This document shows positions 27,654-35,000 of a DNA stretch of 42,460 nt, piece after piece (the first letter of the stretch is position 1; each line of letters starts with the position of its first letter). The stretch is from Burkholderiales bacterium (GTDB lineage Bacteria; Pseudomonadota; Gammaproteobacteria; Burkholderiales; Burkholderiaceae_C), in assembly GCA_003963075.1 (NCBI GenBank), contig RXJV01000034.1, positions 1 through 42,460 of the forward strand, given 5' to 3'. The translations under genes and the position numbers were made by a program. Below the pieces are notes generated by a model. That model was not told the DNA's origin, did no database searches, and saw only the letters and a program-made list of their open reading frames with translations.

Positions 27654-28054
27654 GCTCGCCCCTTCCGCGTCGCGTCACGCGGCGCCGCGGGCGGCTTGCG
27701 CGTGCGTGGCGGCATCGCGCGCGCGGACACCGCCGGCAGCGTGCCGGCGATCTGGGCCAGCGTCGCCTGCAGGCCGATCAGCCGGTCCTCGACGGCCTGC
27801 AGGCGACCCGACAGCGCCTCGATGTCGCCGCGCGTCGGCAGGTTCAGGACCGCGAGCGTGCGGCCCGACACCTGCTGCCCGAGCGCCTGGCCGGCCATCG
27901 AGGCGGCCAGGACCTGGTTCAGCGCCTGCGCGAACGCGTCGGACTGCATGCCGGACGCGGCGAGCGCGTTCAGGCCCTGCTCCATCCGCGCGACGACGTC
28001 GCGCGACAGCGCGAACGGGTCGAACAACGGGTCGAAGGACTGCGGCTCGGCCAT
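27650..28054 (-). CDS. PHA-synthase-associated protein (PhaE/phasin-like)
   Basis: The 134-residue protein has an amphipathic helical body rich in Ala, Gln and Leu (residues 15-70), the segment LNLPTRGDIEALSGRLQAVE near residues 72-91, a predicted coiled-coil helix, and a basic Pro/Arg/Lys tail. The LPTR-D-x-E/D-x-L motif is shared by PhaE subunits and PhaF-type granule proteins. It is coupled to phaC by a 4-bp ATGA overlap, so a role as synthase partner or granule-surface protein is likely. It is much shorter than a typical PhaE. The start at 28054 gives a conventional N-terminus, MAEPQSFDPLF; longer open frames upstream overlap the hydrolase gene. Confidence 0.75.
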   Translation of the reverse strand: MAEPQSFDPLFDPFALSRDVVARMEQGLNALAASGMQSDAFAQALNQVLAASMAGQALGQQVSGRTLAVLNLPTRGDIEALSGRLQAVEDRLIGLQATLAQIAGTLPAVSARAMPPRTRKPPAAPRDATRKGRA

Positions 28055-28062
28055 GGCTGCGC

Positions 28063-28959
28063 TCAGACCGCGTGCGCGGCGATGTCGTCCGCGATGCGAG
28101 GCCACAGGGTCACCGGCAGCGCGTGGCCCATCTCGTCGATGACGGACAGCCTCGCGCCGGGCACGCTGCGCGCGATGTCCACGCCACAGGGCAGCGGAAT
28201 CAAGGGGTCGAGCGCCCCGTGGATCACCAGCGTCGGCACACGCACCGAGGCCAGCTGCGCCTTGCGGCTGCCCGACGCCAGGATCGCCGCCAACTGCCGA
28301 GCGATGCCCGGCGGATTCACGCCACGTGCGTGCAGGCGGGCCGCGCGCTCGGCGTCCAGGGCGTCGTCGAGCGGAAAGTTCCCGGCGCGCAGCACCTTCC
28401 ACACGCGCAGGTAGCGCCGGATGTAGGCCTCGCGCTCGGTCGGCGTCGGCGTGAGCAGCGCCGCGGTCGCCTCCATCGTCGGCCGGGGCAGCCCCGGCGC
28501 ACCGCTGGACGACATGATGGTCGTCAAGCTGCGCAACCGTGCCGGATGAAGGATGGCGACCAGCTGCGCGATCGCCCCACCCATCGATGCGCCGACGATA
28601 TGCGCCTGCTCGATGTCGAGCGCGTCGAGCAGGCCCACCGTGTCGGCTGCCATGTCGTCGAGCAGGTAAGGCGCGCTGATCGGCAGGCCCAGCGTCGCAC
28701 GCGCGATCAGCGCCCGGCCGTCGGGGGCGCCGGCGTGGTCGAACTTCGTCGACAGGCCGATGTCGCGGTTGTCGAAGCGGATCACCCGGTAGCCGCGTGC
28801 GGCCAGCAGCGCACAGAACGCGTCGTCCCAGGCCAGCATCTGGCAGGCCAGGCCCATGACCAGCAGTAGCGGCGGCGCCTTCGGGTCACCGAAGGCGTCG
28901 TAGACCAGTTCGATGCCGTTCGCCTTGGCGACGGCCGGCGCTGTATAGGGGGCGTTCAT
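28063..28959 (-). CDS. Alpha/beta-fold hydrolase
   Basis: The 298-residue hydrolase of the esterase/lactonase-type alpha/beta fold has its nucleophile Ser125 in VGASMGG, acid Asp251 in HGALDPLIP and His279 in DEMGHALP, with the oxyanion segment VMGLACQ near residue 35. The substrate is unknown. It may hydrolyse a lactone, an ester or polyester, being placed between the cyclohexanone monooxygenase and the PHA synthase genes. It is unrelated in subfamily to the HSL-type ChnC at the head of the operon, so two different hydrolases are available. The start at 28959 (MNAPYT) or two codons upstream at 28965 are equally plausible. Confidence 0.88.
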   Translation of the reverse strand: MNAPYTAPAVAKANGIELVYDAFGDPKAPPLLLVMGLACQMLAWDDAFCALLAARGYRVIRFDNRDIGLSTKFDHAGAPDGRALIARATLGLPISAPYLLDDMAADTVGLLDALDIEQAHIVGASMGGAIAQLVAILHPARLRSLTTIMSSSGAPGLPRPTMEATAALLTPTPTEREAYIRRYLRVWKVLRAGNFPLDDALDAERAARLHARGVNPPGIARQLAAILASGSRKAQLASVRVPTLVIHGALDPLIPLPCGVDIARSVPGARLSVIDEMGHALPVTLWPRIADDIAAHAV

Positions 28960-29057
28960 GCGCATGGCGATGGCATGGCGAAGCGGCGCGGCGCGGGAGG
29001 CCCGTGCACGCGCAGCCCGCCCGGCGTACCGGGCGGACAGGCCGCAACACCTTGGCT

Positions 29058-30653
29058 TCAGTTCAGGGCAAAGCCCTCGTAGCCCTTGCTCTTGACCGCG
29101 TCGAGCTGCTGCCGGTAGGCGCCGATGCCGGCCATGTAGAACATCACGGTGTTCTTCTTGCCTGGGATGTTGGCGCCGAAGATCCACGAGTCCACCTTCG
29201 GGAACAGCGTCATGTGGGCGATGTCGTCGCAGGTCTTGGTCCAGGACTGCTCGGCCTCGCGCGTCGGCTCGATCGTCGAAACCTTCGAGCGTTCGGCATG
29301 GCCGATCGCCTCACCGATCCACTCCACCTGGGCCTCGATGCTCGGTGGCAGGTTGGTGAACGGGCCGTTGGGGCCGAGGATCATGAACATGTTCGGGAAG
29401 CCGTGCGTCGACAGCCCCAGGTAGCTGGTCGGGCCGTCGGCCCAGTATTCGTTGATGTGCCGGCCACCGCGCCCGCGCAGGTCCATCGAGCGGTAGTTCC
29501 CGTCCACCGCGTCGAAGCCGGTGGCGAAGACCAGCACGTCGAGTTCGTGCTCCACGCCGTCGGCGGTCAGCACGCCCCTGGGCGTGATGCGCTCGATCGG
29601 CGTCTCCTTGATCGACACCAGGCTGACGTTGTCGCGGTTGAAGGTCTCGTAGTAGCCCTCGTTGCACAGCGGACGCTTGGCGTACAGGCCGCTGGGCGTG
29701 AGCTTGCGCGCGGTCTCCGGGTCCTTGACGATCTCCTTAATCTTCTTGCGGATGAAGGCCGCCGCCGCCTCGTTGGCCTCCGCATTGGTGGCGATGTCGC
29801 AGAAGGTGCCGAACATGAAGCGGAAGCCGTTGCCCTTGTCCCAGTTCTCCTGGAAGATGCGGTCGCGTTCGGCGTCGGTGACCTTCATCGCCTCGACGCC
29901 GCTTTCCTGGAAGCCGAAGGCGACGACCGAGTTGCGCACCTGGTTCCAGATGGCGTCGAAGTTCTTCTTCGTCTCCACCACCTCGGCCTGACCGACCGGG
30001 CCGTTGCCCGAGGGCACGCAGTACTGCGGCGAGCGCTGGAACACCGTCAAGTGGCTGGCCATCTTGGCGGCCTGGACGATGAACTGCGTGCCGGTCGAGC
30101 CGGTGCCGATGACGCCGACGCGCTGGCCCGTGATGTCCAGGTCCTGCGGCCAGGCGTTGGTGTGCACCATGCGGCCTTCGAAGCTGTCACGGCCCGGAAT
30201 GTCGGGGATATTGCTCTTGGCCAGCAGGCCCAGTGCCGTCACGAGGTAGCGGCAGCTGTAGGTCTCGCCGGTGTTCGTGCGCACGGACCAGCGCTTGCCC
30301 GCTTCGTCGAACACCGCACTCGTCACCTCGGTGTTCAGCTGGATGTCGCGGCGCAGGTCATGGCGGTCGACGACGTGGTTGAGGTACTTCTCGATGTCGC
30401 GTTGCTCCAGGTAGCGGGTGTTCCAGTCCCACTCCTGCAGCAGGTCCTTGTCGAAGGAGTAGCGGTAGACGAAGCCCTCAGTGTCGGACTTGGCGCCTGG
30501 GTAGCGATTGAAGTACCAGGTGCCGCCGACGCCGCCGCCCTTCTCGAGGGCGCGTGTCTTCAGCCCAAGTTCGTTGCGCAGCTTGTGCAGCATGTAGATG
30601 CCGCCGAAGCCGCTGCCGATGACGATGGCGTCGAAGCTCTGTTCATTGCTCAT
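29058..30653 (-). CDS. chnB: Cyclohexanone monooxygenase (Baeyer-Villiger, ChnB-type)
   Basis: The 531-residue FAD- and NADPH-dependent type I Baeyer-Villiger monooxygenase would insert oxygen into cyclohexanone to give epsilon-caprolactone. It shows the first Rossmann motif GSGFGG (13-18), the family fingerprint FEGRMVHTNAWP (158-169) and the second motif GTGSTG (183-188). Long blocks match Acinetobacter cyclohexanone monooxygenase as I recall it: GFRFMFGTFCDIATN, LYAKRPLC..GYY, FATGFDAVDGNYR, LGPNGPFTNLPPSIEAQVEW and WIFGANIPGKKNTV. Neighbouring chnC, chnD and chnE genes support cyclohexanone over other ketones, though relaxed specificity is common in the family. Confidence 0.95.
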   Translation of the reverse strand: MSNEQSFDAIVIGSGFGGIYMLHKLRNELGLKTRALEKGGGVGGTWYFNRYPGAKSDTEGFVYRYSFDKDLLQEWDWNTRYLEQRDIEKYLNHVVDRHDLRRDIQLNTEVTSAVFDEAGKRWSVRTNTGETYSCRYLVTALGLLAKSNIPDIPGRDSFEGRMVHTNAWPQDLDITGQRVGVIGTGSTGTQFIVQAAKMASHLTVFQRSPQYCVPSGNGPVGQAEVVETKKNFDAIWNQVRNSVVAFGFQESGVEAMKVTDAERDRIFQENWDKGNGFRFMFGTFCDIATNAEANEAAAAFIRKKIKEIVKDPETARKLTPSGLYAKRPLCNEGYYETFNRDNVSLVSIKETPIERITPRGVLTADGVEHELDVLVFATGFDAVDGNYRSMDLRGRGGRHINEYWADGPTSYLGLSTHGFPNMFMILGPNGPFTNLPPSIEAQVEWIGEAIGHAERSKVSTIEPTREAEQSWTKTCDDIAHMTLFPKVDSWIFGANIPGKKNTVMFYMAGIGAYRQQLDAVKSKGYEGFALN

Positions 30654-30693
30654 GGGATGTCTCCTGTGCGCTGTGTGGGGATGCGGTCAGCGC

Positions 30694-31596
30694 TCAGGCG
30701 CCCTTGAACCACTTGGCGATGCGCCGCAGCTCGTCGTCGGCCTGGGCGGCACGGCCGGCCAGGAAGGGGAAGACGTGTTGCATGCCACCGACCACCGACA
30801 GGGTGACTGACACGCCGGCCGCCTTCGCGATGCGCGCCAGGTCCTGCGCGTTGTCCAGCAGCGTCTCCACTTCGCCGGCATTGACGTACAGGCGCGGGAA
30901 GCCGCGGTAGTCCGCCTTCAAGGGGTTAGCCAGCGGATCGGTGCGCGATCCCTTCTCGCCGAGGAACATGCCCGACATGCCCTGCAGGATGGCCTTGCTG
31001 ACCAGCGCGTCGGAGGCGGCATTGGTCTCCAACGTCTTGCCGACGTGCTCCATGTCGAGCCAGGGCGAGAAGGCGATCACCGCGCCCGGCAGCGCCACGC
31101 CGTCGTCGCGCAGCTTCAGCACGGTGGCGATGGCCAAGTTGCCGCCGGCGGAGTCGCCGCTAGTGGTGATGTCGGCGGGCTTGAAGCCGCGCGACAGCAG
31201 CTCCTTGTAGACAGCCGTCGAATCCTCGAGCTGCGCTGGGAACGGATGCTCCGGGGCACGCCGGTAGTCGATGACCACGGCCGTCACGCCAAGATGCCTG
31301 GCCAGGTGACCCGCGAGCTTGCGGTGGCTCGCCGCCGACCCGACCGCGAAGCCGCCGCCGTGGGTGTAGAGGATGACCTTCTTCGCGTCGGCGCCGACCG
31401 GCAAGGCCCAGAGGGCCTCGACGCCCGCCAGCACGTCCGACTTGTAGGTCACGCCTTCGGGTTCGAGCGTCGGCTGGTGCCATTCGTCGAACAGGCTGCG
31501 CAGGTCGGCGATCGTCAGGTTCGGATTGGCCGCCATGCGGTCCGACCAGGACTGGTACAGCGCGCGCAGGAAATCCGATTGGTCAGTGGTGCCCAT
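30694..31596 (-). CDS. chnC: Epsilon-caprolactone hydrolase (ChnC-type, HSL family)
   Basis: This 300-residue hormone-sensitive-lipase-family hydrolase is expected to open epsilon-caprolactone to 6-hydroxyhexanoate. The oxyanion-hole motif HGGG is at 79-82 and the nucleophile Ser149 in SGDSAGG. A C-terminal GGMQHVFPFL supplies the catalytic His, and VNAGEVETLLDNA the acid region. First gene of the operon, 40 bp before the monooxygenase gene, so the toxic lactone would be removed as it forms. The start at 31596 is preceded by GGAGAC. Other HSL esterase activities remain possible, but context makes ChnC the best call. Confidence 0.9.
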   Translation of the reverse strand: MGTTDQSDFLRALYQSWSDRMAANPNLTIADLRSLFDEWHQPTLEPEGVTYKSDVLAGVEALWALPVGADAKKVILYTHGGGFAVGSAASHRKLAGHLARHLGVTAVVIDYRRAPEHPFPAQLEDSTAVYKELLSRGFKPADITTSGDSAGGNLAIATVLKLRDDGVALPGAVIAFSPWLDMEHVGKTLETNAASDALVSKAILQGMSGMFLGEKGSRTDPLANPLKADYRGFPRLYVNAGEVETLLDNAQDLARIAKAAGVSVTLSVVGGMQHVFPFLAGRAAQADDELRRIAKWFKGA

Positions 31597-31840
31597 GCTT
31601 GTCTCCGTCGGGTGTGGTTTGGGGTAACGGAATGGTCGGCACCGGCGACCGCGCGGTCTTGAACGTCCGGGTCAGGCGTGTTGAAGGAAATGCGCAGCGA
31701 CAGGTCGGGCCGACATGGGTAGAAACCCGCGCCCGCAGGGCAGTGCTACGTCGCAAGCCCAGGCCACCGAAGGCGCAAGGCCTGTCGCGAAACGACAGGC
31801 GGAATCTCTCTGGTAACGGGGACAGGGGGAGCGGCACTCG
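31597..31840 (-). promoter_or_regulatory. Upstream region of the cyclohexanone operon with strong palindrome
   Basis: This is the only sizeable non-coding space ahead of the 14-gene operon, so it should hold the promoter. A perfect inverted repeat GCCTGTCG-CGAAA-CGACAGGC lies at 31780-31800, and a further half-site CGACAGG occurs at 31698-31704. The arrangement suggests a regulator binding site, possibly for the AraC protein of 14598-15539. I could not assign -35/-10 boxes with confidence. Confidence 0.5.
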
Positions 31841-32095
31841 AGCGACGCCGCGCAGCGCGAGCCTGCACGGCGCTACATCCGCCTGCAGCTGGCCGGTGCG
31901 ACCTACATCGCCGAGGATGAATCGGGCGGCGCGAACCGCTTCGCGCACGGGCTGGTGAAGCGCTGCGAAGCCGACGGCGTGCAGTTCCGGGTCAGCAGGC
32001 TGCAGCCCGAGGTCGACTTCGTGTTCGTCGGTGCCAACGCGTCGGCGTCGATCCGCAGTCGTCCGGCGCGGCTCGAAGCGCCTTCGCCGCGCTAG
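31841..32095 (+). pseudogene. Internal fragment of a D-amino acid dehydrogenase gene (dadA-like)
   Basis: One frame reads LAGATYIAEDESGGANRFAH, then GLVKRCEADGVQFRVSRLQPE, matching the central region of DadA-type FAD oxidoreductases (pattern G-A-x-Y-x-x-E-D-E-S-G-D-A). Neither the N-terminal FAD-binding motif nor the C-terminal third is present, and after VDFVFVGANA the similarity fades before a TAG at 32093. This is a decayed internal fragment left by a rearrangement between the catabolic operon and the FUSC gene. Confidence 0.75.
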
Positions 32096-33150
32096 AAGCG
32101 CAGCCTCCGCAGTCCTGCGCCGACCCTCGCGCGAAAACGCGGACTGTGCAGGCAGGCGGCCCCAGCCAGGCCGAGCAGTGCGCCGACCACGGTGTCCAGC
32201 AGGCGCGCCTGCATGAGCTGCTGCGGTGCCGTCACGAACCCCTGGCCGGCCTCCGCGAGGAGGATGGCCAGCGGCGTGATGAACACGGTGGCCAAGCCAT
32301 AGTGGCGCACCACTAGGGTCTCGATCACCAGCGCCAGTGCCGTCAGCACGACGGCCACGCCCCACGGACCCAAGGGCACCTGGGCGATACCGAGGAACAG
32401 CAGCAGGCCGAGCCCGGTGCCGAGGATGCGCTGCAGCTGCCGCGTCCACGCCGCGCGCAGCGACGCACCCTGGATCACCGCCAGGCAGCTGACGGGCACC
32501 CAGTAGGGCCGTTCCAGCTGCAGCGCGTGCGCGGCCAGCAGCGACAGGCCGACGAAGGCGGCCATCACCACCGAGTCCGTCACCACGAGGTCGAAGTCGG
32601 GCTGCGACGGCGGGCTCGGCGCCGGCACGCCATGGCGGCTGACGATGTACAGGCTGTAGAGGAACGCGATCGCCACCGCCAGCACGGTACCCATGGCGAC
32701 GGCACCCACCTGCAACATCGCGTCGCGCCCATGGGCCGGGCCGTACGCGCCGATGGCCGCGGCCATCACGAAGAACAGGGGGCCGGGCGGCGGCGCGGCG
32801 TAGAAGCGCACGACCATCGTCACGAGCAGGGTGATGGTCACCAGCAAGGGCACCACCAGCGCCGGCACCAGATGCCCCAGCAGGCCCAGCGCATGGCTGG
32901 CCGTCATGCCGAAGGAGCAGGCCATCAGCCAGGCCATGCGGTGCGACAGGCGCGTGGCAGGCAGGTGCAGGAACACCAGGCCGCCCAGCGAGGCGGCCAG
33001 GCCCAGACCGAGCTCGCCGAAGGCCGCGCCGATGAAGATCGGCAGCCCGCTGGCCAGCGCCGCGGCCGCGGGCATCTCCCAGGGGCGGTCACTTCGGTTC
33101 AGGCTGGCGAGCGCCCGCCACTCGTCGAACAGGAACTGCCTCATGGCCAT
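32092..33150 (-). CDS. FUSC-family inner-membrane protein
   Basis: This 352-residue polytopic membrane protein has at least nine hydrophobic segments in two blocks (about residues 25-165 and 195-340) joined by a Pro/Ser-rich hydrophilic linker. The repeat-like arrangement and the segment ERPYWVPVSCLAVIQGASLRAAW are typical of the FUSC_2/aromatic-acid exporter (AaeB-like) family. These proteins are linked to efflux of organic acids or aromatic compounds, and export of toxic acid intermediates would suit the setting, but this is inference. The start could be 33150 or 33144. It is divergent from the AhpD-like gene and convergent with the dadA relic. Confidence 0.85.
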   Translation of the reverse strand: MAMRQFLFDEWRALASLNRSDRPWEMPAAAALASGLPIFIGAAFGELGLGLAASLGGLVFLHLPATRLSHRMAWLMACSFGMTASHALGLLGHLVPALVVPLLVTITLLVTMVVRFYAAPPPGPLFFVMAAAIGAYGPAHGRDAMLQVGAVAMGTVLAVAIAFLYSLYIVSRHGVPAPSPPSQPDFDLVVTDSVVMAAFVGLSLLAAHALQLERPYWVPVSCLAVIQGASLRAAWTRQLQRILGTGLGLLLFLGIAQVPLGPWGVAVVLTALALVIETLVVRHYGLATVFITPLAILLAEAGQGFVTAPQQLMQARLLDTVVGALLGLAGAACLHSPRFRARVGAGLRRLRF

Positions 33151-33260
33151 GGGTTCAGCCGGGGTCTACGATGGCTGGGGCCGTCACGCAAAAGCCCCAG
33201 ACCTGCAGCCCGGCCGGGCAGCGTGAGGGAATCGATGAACGGCAGCGAGGAGAAGCCAAC

Positions 33261-33611
33261 ATGATGATGGACTGGAACGCCTACCGCGATCAGGTCAACG
33301 CCGCGGTGAAGGGAATGTCAGCCGCCAATCCGGACCTGGTGAGGGCGTATGCCGGACTGTCGCATGCCAACGCGAAGTCCACCCACATCGACGCGAAGAC
33401 GCGCGAGCTGATCGCGCTGGCCGTTGCGGTGAGCCTGCGCTGCGACGGATGCATCAATGCCCATACCGACGCAGCCATCAATGCCGGCGCGTCGAAGGAA
33501 GAGATCGTCGATGCGCTCGGCGTGTCCATCATGGTCAACGCGGGCGCCGCGATGGTCTACTCGGCACGGACCATCGATGCCTACGACACCAAGATTTCCG
33601 ACAGGGCCTGA
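33261..33611 (+). CDS. AhpD-like carboxymuconolactone decarboxylase family protein
   Basis: The 116-residue all-helical protein has the redox motif CDGC at 61-64 followed by His68 (CINAH), which is the alkylhydroperoxidase AhpD signature. Such proteins reduce peroxides or act as antioxidant enzymes rather than true carboxymuconolactone decarboxylases. The start at 33261 has a strong GAGGAGAAG ribosome-binding site; upstream in-frame ATGs lack one. It lies 49 bp before the dioxygenase gene on the same strand, so the two are likely co-transcribed from the spacer next to the FUSC gene. Confidence 0.9.
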   Translation: MMMDWNAYRDQVNAAVKGMSAANPDLVRAYAGLSHANAKSTHIDAKTRELIALAVAVSLRCDGCINAHTDAAINAGASKEEIVDALGVSIMVNAGAAMVYSARTIDAYDTKISDRA

Positions 33612-33660
33612 CGCCGCGCCCGGTGCGGAATCCAACCCAGAAGTGCGCGCAGGGCCCCCC

Positions 33661-34494
33661 ATGACCGAACTTTCCCGCATGCCCGCCGCGTTCATCGGCC
33701 ACGGTTCGCCGATGAACACGCTGGAGGCAAATGCCTTCACACGCGCCTGGCGCGAGCTGGGGCGCACGATGCCCCGTCCGCGCGCCGTGCTGGCGATCTC
33801 TGCGCACTGGTTCGTCCCTTCCACGGCCGTCACGGCGATGGCGCACCCGCGTGTGATCCACGACTTCTACGGATTTCCTGCCGAACTCTTTGCGTTCCAG
33901 TACCCGGCACCGGGCAGCCCCGAGATCGCCGAGGAGATCGTTGAAGTGGTGCGACCAGGGCTTATCGAGCTGGACCTCGACAGCTGGGGCATCGACCACG
34001 GCACGTGGTCGGTCCTGGCGCATGTGTTTCCTGCGGCAGATGTGCCGGTCCTGCAGTTGTCCATCCACACCGACGCACCGCTGGCCTACCACCTGGAGCT
34101 CGGCGCATGCCTGGCGCCGCTGCGCGAACGCGGCGTGTTCATCCTCGGCAGCGGCAACGTGGTCCACAACCTGCGGCGCATCGACTGGTCGTACGGCGAC
34201 CGGGGCTTCGACTGGAGCGATCGCTTCGATACCCATGTGCGCGCCCTGATGACCTCCGATCCCGCTGCATTGGCCGACGTGGAACAACATCCTGACTACC
34301 GGATGGCGGTGCCGACTGCCGAGCACTTTCTGCCGCTGGCCTACCTGGCGGGCCTGTGCAGTGCTGCAGGCGAAGCCGCGCTGCCGTTTGCCGAGGGGCG
34401 CACGCTGGGCTCTCTCAGCATGACCAGCTACCTGCTCGGCATGCAGCCGCCGACGGCGGATGGCAGCGCGCCGGCTCCGCAGTCCGCGGGCTGA
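33661..34494 (+). CDS. 4,5-DOPA extradiol dioxygenase-like protein (YgiD/LigB family)
   Basis: The 277-residue class III extradiol dioxygenase-like protein has metal-ligand histidines at His14 (FIGHGSPMN) and His49 (ISAHWF). Downstream histidines lie in GIDHGTWSVL and GNVVHNLRRIDW, and SIHTDAPLAYHLELG completes the fold. The bacterial family (YgiD, DODA) cleaves catecholic rings such as DOPA in vitro, but physiological substrates are usually unknown. The ATG at 33661 sits close behind the AhpD-like gene. No other aromatic ring-cleavage genes are nearby, so involvement in cyclohexanone breakdown is unlikely. Confidence 0.9.
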   Translation: MTELSRMPAAFIGHGSPMNTLEANAFTRAWRELGRTMPRPRAVLAISAHWFVPSTAVTAMAHPRVIHDFYGFPAELFAFQYPAPGSPEIAEEIVEVVRPGLIELDLDSWGIDHGTWSVLAHVFPAADVPVLQLSIHTDAPLAYHLELGACLAPLRERGVFILGSGNVVHNLRRIDWSYGDRGFDWSDRFDTHVRALMTSDPAALADVEQHPDYRMAVPTAEHFLPLAYLAGLCSAAGEAALPFAEGRTLGSLSMTSYLLGMQPPTADGSAPAPQSAG

Positions 34495-34532
34495 ACTGCC
34501 GGCCCGCCGATGAGTGCGCGAGCGGTGGCAGC

Positions 34533-34895
34533 TCAGAACATGCCGTTATCGTTCAAGGACTCTTCCGGCACGACCTGGAGGACGTCCCAGTGCTCGACGA
34601 TCTTGCCGTTCTCGAAGCGGAAGATGTCGATGCCAGCGTAGTCGTGGTCGCCGGGCCAGTGCTGGCGGCAATGGAGCACGACGTAGTCTCCTTCGGCAAT
34701 GATGCGCTTGATCTCCACCGTCTTGCCCGGGTACACACGTGCCATGCGCTCGAAGTAGTCGATGAACGCATCCTCGCCATCTCCCACATGGGGATTGTGT
34801 TGGACGTACCGGTCACCAACGTACAGCTCGATGGCTTCACGCGGCTGGCATCTGTTGAACATCAGCTCGTAGAACGCGACCGCCGCATGTTTGTT
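34533..34895 (-). pseudogene. SnoaL/NTF2-like protein gene, 5' end lost at a transposon border
   Basis: About 120 codons are open: [16 protein letters not shown], then [37 protein letters not shown] and [10 protein letters not shown], matching the SnoaL-like polyketide-cyclase/NTF2 group. Complete relatives have roughly 10 to 15 more N-terminal residues. Similarity runs exactly to the GGGG at 34896-34899 that starts the inverted repeat of the Tn3-type element, so insertion removed the start codon. An internal ATG at 34862 could start a 109-residue product lacking the first helix. The biochemical role of this group is poorly known. Confidence 0.8.
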
Positions 34896-35000
34896 GGGGT
34901 GATATCGGATTTCGTGCAGCCTCCGCGGTCTGAAGCAAAAAACGCTAGACCGCTCAATGACTTAGCACGTCTCGACCTATAGTAAGCGCCCTCGTTCCTG

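Noticed and set aside
22893-28142. Plus-strand frames of about 400-550 codons opposite the CoA-transferase, chnE, chnD and phaC genes
   Set aside because: Low-complexity translations without motifs, antisense to genes with clear catalytic residues.
31583-32449. A 288-codon minus-strand frame upstream of chnC
   Set aside because: It overlaps the FUSC gene and the dadA relic out of frame, is Arg/Ala-rich and matches nothing; the region is better read as promoter plus relic.
33661-34494. Reading the DODA-like dioxygenase as a ring-cleavage step of the catabolic pathway
   Set aside because: Cyclohexanone is opened by Baeyer-Villiger oxidation and lactone hydrolysis; there is no catechol intermediate, and the gene lies in a different transcription unit.
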